A stretch of DNA of 64,000 nucleotides, from contig CAWFDX010000001.1 of the NCBI GenBank assembly GCA_963814645.1, positions 844,661 through 908,660 of the forward strand, in the 5' to 3' direction. The notes beneath the pieces were generated by a model that was not told the DNA's origin, did not search any database, and worked only from the letters and a program-made list of their open reading frames with translations. A program made the position numbers and the translations under genes. This document shows, piece by piece, positions 25,199-34,059 of this stretch (position 1 is the stretch's first letter; each line of letters starts with the position of its first letter). Source of the DNA: RYN-230 sp963814645 (GTDB taxonomy: Bacteria > Actinomycetota > Actinomycetes > Streptosporangiales > Streptosporangiaceae).

Positions 25199-26476
25199 GT
25201 GGCGCTTGTCGTGCAGAAGTACGGTGGATCTTCGGTAGCCGATGCCGACGGCATCAAGCGGGTGGCCCAGCGCATCGTGGCAGCCCGCAAAGCCGGCGAT
25301 TCCGTGGTGGTCGTGGTGTCGGCCATGGGCGACACCACCGACGAGCTGCTCGACCTGGCCGCCCAGGTCAGCCCGCTGCCGCCGGGCCGGGAACTGGACA
25401 TGCTGCTGACCTCGGGCGAGCGGATTTCGATGGCGCTGCTGGCCATGGCCATCGCCAACCTGGGCCTGGAGGCGCGGTCGTTCACCGGGTCCCAGGCCGG
25501 CGTGATCACCGACTCCACGCACGGCAAGGCCCGGATCATCGAGGTGACCCCGGGCCGGATCGAAGGCGCGCTGGACCAGGGCGCGATCCCGATCGTGGCT
25601 GGTTTCCAGGGCGTATCGCAGAACAGCAAGGACATCACCACGCTCGGCCGGGGCGGCACCGACACCACGGCGGTCGCGCTGGCCGCCGCGCTGGAGGCTG
25701 ATCTCTGCGAGATCTACACCGACGTGGACGGGGTGTTCACCGCTGACCCGCGGATCGTCCGCACCGCCCGGCGCATCCCGTGGATCAGCTACGAGGAGAT
25801 GCTGGAGATGGCCGCCTGCGGGGCCAAGGTCCTCCAGTTGCGCTGCGTGGAGTACGCGCGGCGGTATGGCATGCCGATTCACGTCCGGTCCTCGTTCAGC
25901 AACCGGACCGGCACCTGGATCAGTCAAGACAACGTCGTAGCGGAGGGAACCGCGGTGGAACAGCCGATCATCTCCGGGGTCGCGCACGACAGGAGCGAGG
26001 CGAAGATCACCGTGGCCGGCGTGCCGGACAAGGTGGGCGTGGCTGCGCGGATCTTCCGGACGGTGGCCGCGGCCGGGATCAATATCGACATGATCGTGCA
26101 GAACATCTCGGCGGTCACCACCGGCCTGACCGACATCTCGTTCACCCTGCCGCGCGACGACGGGCAGGCCGCGATGACCGCGCTGCGCGAGATCCAGCCG
26201 GAGATCGGGTACCAGAACCTGCTCTACGACGACCAGATCGGCAAGATCAGCCTGATCGGCGCCGGGATGCGGTCGCACCCCGGGGTGAGCGCCACGTTCT
26301 TCGGCGCGCTGGCCGACGCGGCGGTCAACATCGAGATGATCTCCACCTCGGAGATCCGGATCTCGGTGGTGGTGGACGAGAAGGACGTGGACCTGGCCGT
26401 CACCGCCGCGCACCGGGCGTTCAACCTGGACGCCAGCGAGGTCGAGGCGGTCGTCTACGGGGGGACCGGCCGGTGA
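25199..26476 (+). CDS. lysC: Aspartokinase
   Basis: Phosphorylates aspartate in the first step of lysine, threonine and methionine (and diaminopimelate) synthesis. The 425-residue product has the kinase domain (VQKYGGSSVADADGIKRVA; TSGERISMALLAMA; GRGGTDTTAVALAAAL) to about residue 245, then two ACT domains that bind feedback inhibitors (KITVAGVPDKVG; ISLIGAGMRSHPGV). GTG 25199 follows GGGAGGAG. A -10-like TACACT lies at 25154. Within the gene GGAGGG at 25942-25947 precedes GTG 25955 by seven bases, suggesting the separately translated beta subunit known in Corynebacterium and Bacillus. Its stop overlaps the asd start. Confidence 0.95.
   Translation: MALVVQKYGGSSVADADGIKRVAQRIVAARKAGDSVVVVVSAMGDTTDELLDLAAQVSPLPPGRELDMLLTSGERISMALLAMAIANLGLEARSFTGSQAGVITDSTHGKARIIEVTPGRIEGALDQGAIPIVAGFQGVSQNSKDITTLGRGGTDTTAVALAAALEADLCEIYTDVDGVFTADPRIVRTARRIPWISYEEMLEMAACGAKVLQLRCVEYARRYGMPIHVRSSFSNRTGTWISQDNVVAEGTAVEQPIISGVAHDRSEAKITVAGVPDKVGVAARIFRTVAAAGINIDMIVQNISAVTTGLTDISFTLPRDDGQAAMTALREIQPEIGYQNLLYDDQIGKISLIGAGMRSHPGVSATFFGALADAAVNIEMISTSEIRISVVVDEKDVDLAVTAAHRAFNLDASEVEAVVYGGTGR
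25955..26476 (+). CDS. Putative internal start for the aspartokinase beta subunit
   Basis: GTG 25955 (codon 253 of lysC) is preceded by GGAGGG with seven bases between. The product would be 173 residues, starting MEQPIISGV and containing just the two ACT domains. In alpha2-beta2 aspartokinases of Gram-positive bacteria the beta subunit is made exactly this way. Inferred from the site and the family. Confidence 0.55.
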   Translation: MEQPIISGVAHDRSEAKITVAGVPDKVGVAARIFRTVAAAGINIDMIVQNISAVTTGLTDISFTLPRDDGQAAMTALREIQPEIGYQNLLYDDQIGKISLIGAGMRSHPGVSATFFGALADAAVNIEMISTSEIRISVVVDEKDVDLAVTAAHRAFNLDASEVEAVVYGGTGR

Positions 26477-27539
26477 CCGCCCAGCGCAAGCCCAAGCCCA
26501 CCCTGGCCGTGGTCGGCGCCACCGGCGCCGTGGGCACCGTCATGCTGGACCTGCTGTCCACCCGGGACGACGTGTGGGGCGAGGTCCGGCTGGTCGCCTC
26601 GCCCCGGTCGGCCGGCCGCCAGCTGCGCGTCCGTGGCCAGGACACCGAGGTGCAGGCGCTCGCGGAAGATGTGTTCGACGGCGTGGACGTGGCCATGTTC
26701 GACGTCCCGGACGAGGTGTCCGCGCGGTGGGCCCCGGTCGCCGCCGAGCGCGGCGCGGTGGTGGTGGACAACTCCGGCGCGTTCCGGATGGACCCCGAGG
26801 TGCCGCTGGTCGTGCCCGAGGTCAACCCGCACGACGCGAAGCGGCGGCCCAAGGGCATCATCGCCAACCCCAACTGCACCACGCTGTCGCTGATCGTGGC
26901 GGTCGCGGCGCTGCACCGGGCGTTCGGCCTGGAGGAGATGGTGGTGGCCTCCTACCAGGCCGCCTCGGGCGCGGGCCAGGCCGGCATCGACACGCTGTAC
27001 GCGCAGCTGGAGAAGACGGCCGGCTCCGCGCGCTCGGCCAGCGGGCCGGCGATCTGCGCGCCGCGGTGGGCGACTTCGGGCCGTTCCCGGCGCCGCTCGC
27101 GCTCAACGTGGTGCCCTGGGCCGGCTCGCTCAAAGACGACGGCTGGTCCTCGGAGGAGCTCAAGGTGCGCAACGAGTCGCGCAAGATCCTCGGCCTGCCG
27201 GACCTGCGGGTGACCGCCACCTGCGTCCGGGTGCCCGTGGTGACCACCCACTCGGTGGCCGTGCACGCGGTGTTCGCCCGCGAGGTGACCCGGGCCGGCG
27301 CGCAGCGGGTGCTCAGCGAGGCGCCCGGCGTGGTGCTCAACGACGACCCGGAGAACGGCGAGTTCCCCACCCCGGCCGACGTGGTCGGCACCGACCCGAC
27401 CTGGGTCGGCCGGGTGCGCCGGTCGCTGGACGACCCGTGCGCGGTGGACCTGTTCGTCTGCGGCGACAACCTGCGCAAGGGTGCCGCGCTGAACACCGCG
27501 CAGATCGCCGAGCTGGTGGCCGCCGAGCTCGCGCGCTGA
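26473..27539 (+). CDS. asd: Aspartate-semialdehyde dehydrogenase, frameshifted in this sequence
   Basis: Reduces aspartyl phosphate to aspartate semialdehyde. GTG 26473 overlaps the lysC stop by four bases, showing coupling. The N-terminal half has the Rossmann motif VVGATGAVG and the catalytic Cys135 in NPNCTTLS. Near 27028 the reading must move to another frame, where the C-terminal half continues perfectly: LGQRAGDLRAAVGDFGPFP, NVVPWAGSL, RNESRKILGLPDL and CGDNLRKGAA. One missing C in GGCTCCGCGCG would explain it. The gene is normally essential, so a sequencing error or very recent mutation is more likely than a dead gene. Confidence 0.85.
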
Positions 27540-27557
27540 CCGTCCGTACTCCGCCGC

Positions 27558-28417
27558 TCAGCCACCCTCTTTCTTGAACGCCAGTATCAGCCGGTCGGCC
27601 ACCGGCTGGTAGCCCAGCCGCTCGTACAGGCGGTTACTGACCGGGTTGGCCAGGTCGGTGAACAGCACCACCTCAGCCGCCCCGGCCTGGCGGGCGGCGC
27701 TGGCTGACCGTCCAGGTCACCGCGCCGCCGTAGCCGCGGCCGCGGTGCTCAGGCGGCGTGTATACCGGGCCCACCCGGACCTGCCCGGCCACCTGGCGGC
27801 TCAGCCCGGCCACCGACACCGGCTGGCCGGCCTGCTCCCACAGCGTGTAGCCGCGGAAGCTGAGCCGGTCGTCCACGAGCGTGGTGCTATCCCCGACGGT
27901 GTGCGCCTCCTGGCCGAACGCCTGGGTCCAGGCGATCAGCAGGCCGCGGTCGTCCGGCCCGGCCACCCGGGCCCGCCCGGGCGGGAACGGCTCGGGTGGC
28001 TTGAGCTCGCCCAGCTGGTACAGCCGGGATCGCATGGTCTCCTCGACCGCGTCCCCGGTCAGCTCATGCCAGGCGGTGCCGAACGCGGTGGCCACCGGCA
28101 GGTCGGCGTTCACCCCCGGCACGGCGCCGGCCCCGGCTGGCCAGCGCCTGGGCCAGTTCGGCCGCGGTCTCCGCCGCCACGCTGGTCAGCACGACCGGGT
28201 ACGGCGGGGTGTGCAGGAACGCGGCGCTGACCTGGTTGCTGCCCGGCGGTTGCCACCAGCCGAACAGCGGGCGGTCCGGGCCGAACGCGGCCAGCCCCCG
28301 GGCGCGCAGCGTCTCAGCCGCGCCGAGCAGGATGGTGTTCTGCCCCGCGTTGGCCCGGAGCAGGCCATCGGCGATGGCTGAGTAGTCCGGCAGGCTGTCG
28401 CTGATCACCCAGGGCAT
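27558..28417 (-). pseudogene. GNAT acetyltransferase with two apparent frameshifts
   Basis: Three consecutive minus-strand frames together spell one protein of about 285 residues. The first runs from ATG 28417 (MPWVISDSLPDYSA) to about 28140. The second covers about 28135-27700 and includes the acetyl-CoA motif VYTPPEHRGRGYGGAVT. The third ends at 27558 with the family terminus NPVSNRLYERLGYQPV. Both joins need single-base changes in G/C runs. Taken alone it is a pseudogene, but dnaX and asd nearby show the same kind of lesion, so a sequencing cause is possible. Confidence 0.7.
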
Positions 28418-28460
28418 GTCTCACATGGTGACGGCGGCCCGGCGGCGATGCATCTGGTTT

Positions 28461-28466
28461 TAGGCT
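28461..28466 (+). promoter_or_regulatory. -10 element of a leaderless promoter for the DUF2203 gene
   Basis: TAGGCT ends six bases before GTG 28473, with no ribosome site between them. Confidence 0.55.
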
Positions 28467-28472
28467 TGGCGG

Positions 28473-28850
28473 GTGGCACGCGTATTCACCCTCGACGAGG
28501 CGCGTGGGCTCGTCCCTGAGGTCCTGTCCCGTGCGGCCGAACTGGTCGCCGTGCGCGCTGACCTGGTCGATCTGCAGACCGCGCTGGACCGTGCCGTGCC
28601 CTCGCCGCTCGGCGCACTGCCCGAGGCCAAGGGGCTGGAAGCGCGGCTGAGCGAGCTGCTCAGCTGGTTCCCGGAGCAGGGCCTGGACGTCAAGGGGGTA
28701 GCGCCGCTGTTAGTGGACTTCCCGGCCCGGCTGAATGGCGAGACGGTGCTGCTCTGCTGGCTTGAGGGAGAACACGAACTGGGCTGGTATCACAAGCCCG
28801 AGCATGGCTCCGCGGGGCGCCGGGTCATCCCCGGTGCCGGGCCCGCCTGA
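28473..28850 (+). CDS. DUF2203 family protein
   Basis: A 125-residue soluble protein of a widespread family without known activity. Hallmarks are 'FTLDEARGLVPEV', a helical coiled segment, 'EAKGLEARLSELLSWF', 'GLDVKGVAPLLVDFPA' and the highly conserved CWLEGEHELGWYHKPEHG with GRRVI after it. It is complete and starts leaderless at GTG 28473. It stands as a single gene between the broken GNAT and the redox operon. Confidence 0.85.
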   Translation: MARVFTLDEARGLVPEVLSRAAELVAVRADLVDLQTALDRAVPSPLGALPEAKGLEARLSELLSWFPEQGLDVKGVAPLLVDFPARLNGETVLLCWLEGEHELGWYHKPEHGSAGRRVIPGAGPA

Positions 28851-29016
28851 GGCCCCGCCTGAGACCCCGCCCGGCGGCCCGCCGGGCCGTCCGAAAACCC
28901 GCCTCTGACGTGCGATAACGACGCGCTGCGGCACTTTCTATATCGTTCCGTTGCGAACCCGGAATCTCCCGCGATAAGCTGCTCAGCGTCCGGTAGAGAA
29001 GCGGGATCTCCCGGGT

Positions 29017-29032
29017 TTGGCAAAGTTGCCAA
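29017..29032. promoter_or_regulatory. Palindromic operator candidate upstream of the redox operon
   Basis: TTGGCAAAGTTGCCAA is a perfect seven-base inverted repeat with a two-base centre. It lies 72 bases before the start of the ferric-reductase-like gene, in an unusually AT-rich part of the region. The binding protein is unknown; a redox- or metal-responsive repressor would suit the gene. Confidence 0.5.
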
Positions 29033-29103
29033 TGCACGAGCTATTCAGTGTTAGTAGCCATCAATGGTAGGTAGCCTGAGTTGCTCCTCCCGGGAGGTCG
29101 CGC

Positions 29104-31386
29104 GTGTCGGCGAAGGGTGAGGGTTCTACGGGTCGTTCACCAGGGGTCACGCTTGGTGGCGGGCGACGTGTCCACCAGCTCGCCAGGCCCAGGTCCAACG
29201 CATGGCTGTGGATCCTCAACGCGGTAGTCATCGGCTTCGTCATCATCGCGGCGTTCCTCGCGTCCACTAAGATCGGGCACACGGTTGCGTCCGCGTCGTA
29301 CCATTTCGCGCTCTACTACATGGGCGTGCTCGCGCTTATTGCGCTGACCGCGGAAGTCGGCATCGGCCTGGTTTGCACCGACCGTATTTTTATGCGGCCG
29401 GCCGGCCGGGTAACAATGCAGGCAATTCACCGCGCCACTGGATTCGGCGCAATTGCCTTTCTGATTTCGCACATTATCCTGGAGATAATGGCGCAGCGGT
29501 CCACCGTGCTGGACTCGATTATCCCGTTCCTCTACCCGAGCGGGAGCAAGTCGTTTTATCTGGGGCTCGGCACACTGGCCTCAGACATGTTCATCTTCAT
29601 CATGGTGATCGGGGTCTACCGGGCCCGGCTGGCCACCCGGATGTCCCCGACGGCCTGGCGGGTGCTGCACGCCTCGGCCTACGTGGCCTGGATCTTCGGC
29701 CTCGTGCACGGGCTGCTCGCCGGCCGGCCGGCCAAGGCGTTCTTCGGCTACGAGGGCTTCGTCTACTGGAGCTACGGCTTCTGTGTGGTCGCGGTCGCGC
29801 TCGCCCTGGTGGTCCGGTTCGTGGCCAAGGACCGGGCCCGCAACGAACTGTCTGACCAGGTGGTGGCCGAGCCGCCGCCCGGTGCGTCGCTGTCCTCGGC
29901 GGCCGCGATTACCAGCATGGGCATGTCGGGTGGCGCCATGACGGCGCTGGGTGGCGGGCCGCACTCGGCGGGCGCGCTGGAAAGCGGGCGGCCCGGGGCC
30001 GCGGCCCGCGGTGGCCGGACCCAGCTGGCGCTGCCGGCCGGCAAGGGCTCGGCGTCCGGCCGGACCGGCCAGTTCACCGCGACCGGACGGCTCGGCCAGA
30101 CCACGGTGGGCCAGGCGGCCGTCGGCCAGGACGGCATGGGTCAGACGGCAAGGTTTGGCCGCACCGGCGGGTTCGACCAGTTCGGCCCCGATCACCCGTC
30201 CGGCCCGCTGCCCCAGGTCGACCAGTTCGGCCAGCAGTTCGGCGCGGACCACCCGTCCGGCCCGCTGCCGCAGGTCGGCCGGCCGCTGCGGAACCAGCCG
30301 GCCGTCCCGTCCGGGCAGCGCGACTGGCACGCGGCGTACGAGCGGCCGATGGGTGTCCGGCGCCCGGATGCCCCGGCACCGCGCTACGAGCAGACCGGCG
30401 AGATCGACCAGTCCGGTGGGTACCCGCAGCAGCACCCGTCCGGTGCCTATCAGCAGCAACACCCGTCCGGGGCGTATCAGCAGCAGCAGCAGCAGCGGCC
30501 GCTGGAGTATGACCAGCGTGGCCCGGCGCCGCGGTATGAGCACCCGTCCGGTGGATACCCGCAGCAGCACCCGTCCGGTGCCTACCCGCAGCAGCAGCCG
30601 TCCGGCGCGTACCAGCAGCAGCGCCCATCCGGCGCGTACCAGCAGCAGCGCCCGTCCGGGGCGTACCAGCAGCAGCGCCCGTCCGGGGCGTATCAGCAGC
30701 GGCCGCTGGAGTACGAGCAGCGTGGCCCGGCGCCGCGGTATGAGCACCCGTCCGGTGGGTACCCGCAGCAGCAGCCATCCAGCGGGTATCAGCAGCAGCG
30801 TCCATCCGGCGGGTACCAGCAGCGGCCGCCGGAGTATGACCAGCGTGGCCCGGCGCCGCGGTATGAGCACCCGTCCGGTGGGTACCCGCAGCAGCGCCCG
30901 CCGGAGTACGAGCAGCGTGGGCCGGCGCCGCGCTACGACCGCCCGGCCGGCTACGACCGGCCCGGCCAGTACGGGCCGCCGGCCGGTTACGACCGGTCCG
31001 GGTCGTATCCCAGCCCGGCCCAGTACGAGCCCCCGATGAGCTACGACATGGCCGCCCCGCCGGCTGGCCGTCCCTTCCCCGGGCCGCCCCAGGCCGATCC
31101 GCGGTACGGGTCTGGGGCGTACCCGCCAGCGCCGGGATACGGCCAGGCTGCGGCGCAGTACCAGCCACCGGTGGCGCACGACCCGCGCGACCAGTACACC
31201 CGGCCAGGCGGCTACGACCGGGCCGCCCAGTTCGAGCGCGAACGGGCCGAGCACTACGCCTCGTTCGCCGACCAGGACGCGTCGTACACCCGGCCGCGGC
31301 CGCCCGGCGCCCGGGGGCACTACAACCCGCAAGATGAAACTGATCCGCTGAATACCTCGGCGGTGAATACCGGATATCGCCAGTGA
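29104..31386 (+). CDS. Ferric-reductase-like transmembrane cytochrome with long repeat tail
   Basis: A 760-residue membrane protein. Six helices lie at about 33-53, 65-90, 107-128, 152-174, 186-206 and 220-240. His109/His123 (14 apart) and His189/His202 (13 apart) sit on two helices, the spacing used for two b hemes in ferric-reductase-like domains. From about residue 280 the protein is low complexity: twelve [HQR]PSGAYQQQ-type units and four EY[DE]QRGPAPRY units, rich in Gln, Pro, Tyr and Gly. Positive-inside charge suggests a cytoplasmic tail, but this is uncertain. GTG 29104 follows GGGAGG. The stop overlaps the NuoF-like gene (GTGA), so the two work as a pair: flavin-iron-sulfur protein to heme to an unknown acceptor. 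Confidence 0.85.
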   Translation: MSAKGEGSTGRSPGVTLGGGRRVHQLARPRSNAWLWILNAVVIGFVIIAAFLASTKIGHTVASASYHFALYYMGVLALIALTAEVGIGLVCTDRIFMRPAGRVTMQAIHRATGFGAIAFLISHIILEIMAQRSTVLDSIIPFLYPSGSKSFYLGLGTLASDMFIFIMVIGVYRARLATRMSPTAWRVLHASAYVAWIFGLVHGLLAGRPAKAFFGYEGFVYWSYGFCVVAVALALVVRFVAKDRARNELSDQVVAEPPPGASLSSAAAITSMGMSGGAMTALGGGPHSAGALESGRPGAAARGGRTQLALPAGKGSASGRTGQFTATGRLGQTTVGQAAVGQDGMGQTARFGRTGGFDQFGPDHPSGPLPQVDQFGQQFGADHPSGPLPQVGRPLRNQPAVPSGQRDWHAAYERPMGVRRPDAPAPRYEQTGEIDQSGGYPQQHPSGAYQQQHPSGAYQQQQQQRPLEYDQRGPAPRYEHPSGGYPQQHPSGAYPQQQPSGAYQQQRPSGAYQQQRPSGAYQQQRPSGAYQQRPLEYEQRGPAPRYEHPSGGYPQQQPSSGYQQQRPSGGYQQRPPEYDQRGPAPRYEHPSGGYPQQRPPEYEQRGPAPRYDRPAGYDRPGQYGPPAGYDRSGSYPSPAQYEPPMSYDMAAPPAGRPFPGPPQADPRYGSGAYPPAPGYGQAAAQYQPPVAHDPRDQYTRPGGYDRAAQFERERAEHYASFADQDASYTRPRPPGARGHYNPQDETDPLNTSAVNTGYRQ
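30418..30955 (+). repeat. Nested tandem repeats encoding the Q/P/Y-rich tail
   Basis: Units of about 24-27 bases encoding PSG[AG]Y[QP]QQ recur twelve times. They are grouped by four longer units encoding EY[DE]QRGPAPRY. The units are nearly identical in DNA, so copy number should vary by slippage. Confidence 0.85.
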
Positions 31387-32969
31387 ACTCCAAAACCATC
31401 GTGCCCGAGGCGATGCGGATTGGCCGGGCCCGGCTGACCGCGGGCCTGGACCGCTTCGAACGCATCGATCTCGCCACGCACCAAGAGATCTTCGGCCCGA
31501 TGCGGCGGGTGACCGCGCGACAGTTGATCGAAATGGTGGAAGCGATTGACTTGCGGGGCCGAGGTGGTGCGGGATTCCCTTTCGCACGCAAGGTGCGCGC
31601 GGTGGTGGACGCGTGCGCGCAGAAGAAGACCCGCCCGTTCCTTCTGATCAACGGAACTGAGGGCGAGCCGGGCAGCGCCAAGGACAAGATGCTCATGCTC
31701 CGCTCGCCCTACCTGGTGCTGGGCGGGGCGCTGCTGGTCGCCCGGGCGCTGAACGCCCGGATGGTCATCATCGGCGTGGCCAACCGCGCCGCGGCCGCCT
31801 CGATGGCCGACGCGGCCAAGGCCGAGCCTGACCTGAAGAAGATGGTCCGGGTGGTCGAGGTGCCCGAGCGGTTCGTCGCGGGTGAGGGCAGCGCGCTGGT
31901 CAACGCGGTCAATGGCAAGAACCCGCTGCCGTCCGGCAAGCGCACGCGGGCCTCGGAGAAGGGGGTGGACGGGCAGCCCACGCTGCTGTCCAACGCCGAG
32001 ACGTTCGCCCAGGTCGCCGTGCTGGCCATGCTCGGCGAGGAAGGGTACGCCTCGGACGGCACCCCGGACGAGCCGGGCACCATGCTGCTCACCGTGGGCG
32101 GATCGGCCAACCGGCCGGCCGTGGTCGAGGTGCCGCCCGGCGTCCCGCTCGGCACGGTGCTCGACATCTGCGAGGCCACCGCGCCGGAAGGGGTGCTGGT
32201 CGGCGGATACCACGGGATGTGGATTCCCGGCGACATGGTGGACGACGTGCCGGTCTCCCGGGCCGGGCTGGACGCGGCCGGCGGCACCCTGGGCGCGGGC
32301 ATCATCCTGCCGCTGGCGGCCAACACCTGCCCGATGGGCGAGGTGGCCCGGATCGTCCGGTACATGGCCAAGGAATCCTCCGGGCAGTGCGGACCGTGCA
32401 AGCTCGGCCTGCCCGGCCTGGCCCGCTCGATGAGCGCGCTGGCCGATGGGTCCGGCGGCATCGACACCCTGGACATGGCCCGCCGGGCCGCCTCAGTGGT
32501 CCGCGGCCGTGGTGCCTGCTCCCACCCGGACGGCGTGTCCCGGTTCGTGCTGTCCGCGCTGGACGTGTTCAGCGACGACCTGACCATGCATCTGTTCCGT
32601 GGCTCCTGCGGCCGTCAGGTCCGCGGCCTGCTGCCACTCGGGCCGGAGGAAGAGTCCCAGGTGCGGCTCAAGGTGGACTGGGCCCGCTGCTCGGGGCACG
32701 GGCTGTGTGCCCGGATCGCCCCGGAGATGGTCCAGCTGGACAACCAGGGCTACCCCATGTTCCTGGACATGCCGGTGCCGTTCTGGCTGGAGAAGGAAGC
32801 GTCGCAGGCGGTCGAGATGTGCCCCGCGCTGGCCCTGCAGCTGACCACCGGCGGATCGCGGAATAGTGAGCCGACGCGGTCCAAGACCGCGATCGGCGGC
32901 CGCCAGCAGACCAGCCTGCTCATGTCCAGCGCCCCGGCCGACATGAAGCAGCTGCCCCGCGGCCGCTAG
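31383..32969 (+). CDS. NuoF-like flavoprotein with fused ferredoxin domain
   Basis: A 528-residue electron-transfer protein. The NADH/FMN fold has GRGGAGFPFARK and NGTEGEPGSAKDKM. An SLBB segment follows. The iron-sulfur motif of complex I subunit F is altered: ESSGQCGPC has Ser333 where the first Cys is expected, with Cys336, Cys339 and Cys379 (GACSHPDG) kept. Residues about 425-490 form a ferredoxin with CSGHGLC and a later MCP, the three-Cys pattern of a [3Fe-4S] cluster. GTG 31383 overlaps the cytochrome stop by four bases. Likely role: pass electrons from NAD(P)H to the b hemes. It is not part of a complex I operon. Confidence 0.85.
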   Translation: MNSKTIVPEAMRIGRARLTAGLDRFERIDLATHQEIFGPMRRVTARQLIEMVEAIDLRGRGGAGFPFARKVRAVVDACAQKKTRPFLLINGTEGEPGSAKDKMLMLRSPYLVLGGALLVARALNARMVIIGVANRAAAASMADAAKAEPDLKKMVRVVEVPERFVAGEGSALVNAVNGKNPLPSGKRTRASEKGVDGQPTLLSNAETFAQVAVLAMLGEEGYASDGTPDEPGTMLLTVGGSANRPAVVEVPPGVPLGTVLDICEATAPEGVLVGGYHGMWIPGDMVDDVPVSRAGLDAAGGTLGAGIILPLAANTCPMGEVARIVRYMAKESSGQCGPCKLGLPGLARSMSALADGSGGIDTLDMARRAASVVRGRGACSHPDGVSRFVLSALDVFSDDLTMHLFRGSCGRQVRGLLPLGPEEESQVRLKVDWARCSGHGLCARIAPEMVQLDNQGYPMFLDMPVPFWLEKEASQAVEMCPALALQLTTGGSRNSEPTRSKTAIGGRQQTSLLMSSAPADMKQLPRGR

Positions 32970-33031
32970 CCGCTGGCCGGGCCCGCCGCACTGTTCGTAG
33001 GCTGGGGGCGCGTCACACCCCAAGGAGACGG

Positions 33032-34048
33032 ATGAGAGCGGCACGGCTGCATGCGGTAGGTGACCTGCGGCTCACCGACGAGCCGGTCCCGGAGCCGGGA
33101 CCTGGGGAAAGCCTGGTCCAGGTCACCGCGGTCGGCATCTGCGGCTCCGACCTGCACTGGTGGGGTGAAGGCGGGATCGGCGACGCCACGCTGAGCCGTC
33201 CGCTGGTGCTGGGGCACGAGGCCGCGGGCGTCATTGCCGACGGGCCGCGCCGGGGTGAGCGGGTGGCCATCGACCCGGCCATCCCGGACGGCACCTGCCC
33301 GCTGTGCCGGGAGGGCTACCGGAACCTGTGCCTGCACATCCGGTTCGCCGGGCACGGCGGCCAGGACGGCGCCATGCGTGAGTTCCTGGCCTGGCCCAGC
33401 GACCTGCTGCACCCGCTGCCGGACGCGCTGAGCGACGCCGACGGCGCGCTGCTGGAGCCGCTGGGCGTGGCCATCCACGCGGTCGATCTGGGCCACCTCC
33501 GGCTGGCTGGGACGGCCGCCGTGGTTGGCTGCGGGCCGATCGGGCTACTGCTCAGCCAGTTGCTCCAGGTGGCCGGGGCGGCCTCGGTGATCGCGTTCGA
33601 ACCGCTCCCGCACCGCCGGGCGGTGGCCGCCGCGCTGGGCCTGACGGCGGTGGATCCGGCCGTGGCGGCCGACCCGGCGGCGCTGGCCGAACTGACCGGC
33701 GGCGGCGTGGACGTGGCGTTCGAGATGGCCGGCGCCGATCCGGCGGTCCAGCTCGCGATGGACGCGGTCCGCCCGGGTGGCCGGGTCGTGCTGGGCGGTA
33801 TCCCGGACCAGGACAGCACCACGTTCCGCGCGTCCACCGCGCGGCGCAAGGGCCTGACCATCGCCATGGTGCGCCGGATGAACGAGGTGTACCCGAGGGC
33901 GATCGGCCTGGCCGCTGCGCAGCGGCTTGATCTCGCCGGGCTGGTCAGCGCGCGCTACCCGCTTGAGAAGGCGGCGGAGGCGTTCGGTGTCGCGGTGGCC
34001 CGGACCGGGCTGAAGGTGATCGTCGAGCCCAACCCGGCCAATCAGTAG
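33032..34048 (+). CDS. Zinc-dependent sugar/polyol dehydrogenase (MDR family)
   Basis: A 338-residue medium-chain dehydrogenase resembling L-idonate 5-dehydrogenase, sorbitol or threonine dehydrogenases. Catalytic zinc ligands are Cys37 (GICGSD), His62 and Glu63 (LGHEAAG). The structural-zinc lobe DGTCPLCREGYRNLC has Cys89, Cys92 and Cys100, with Asp86 where the first Cys is usual. The NAD-binding VVGCGPIGLL is intact. The ATG at 33032 follows AAGGAG. The substrate cannot be read; the idonate assignment is a guess from overall look. Confidence 0.85.
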   Translation: MRAARLHAVGDLRLTDEPVPEPGPGESLVQVTAVGICGSDLHWWGEGGIGDATLSRPLVLGHEAAGVIADGPRRGERVAIDPAIPDGTCPLCREGYRNLCLHIRFAGHGGQDGAMREFLAWPSDLLHPLPDALSDADGALLEPLGVAIHAVDLGHLRLAGTAAVVGCGPIGLLLSQLLQVAGAASVIAFEPLPHRRAVAAALGLTAVDPAVAADPAALAELTGGGVDVAFEMAGADPAVQLAMDAVRPGGRVVLGGIPDQDSTTFRASTARRKGLTIAMVRRMNEVYPRAIGLAAAQRLDLAGLVSARYPLEKAAEAFGVAVARTGLKVIVEPNPANQ

Positions 34049-34059
34049 CATCTTCCTTC

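Noticed and set aside
29581..31696. Two long minus-strand frames opposite the repeat-tail cytochrome
   Set aside because: Their regular Arg/Leu/Val patterns mirror the DNA repeats of the tail. They have no start context.
31383..32969. Part of a complex I (nuo) operon
   Set aside because: No other nuo genes are nearby; the fused ferredoxin and the membrane heme partner point to a different redox pair.
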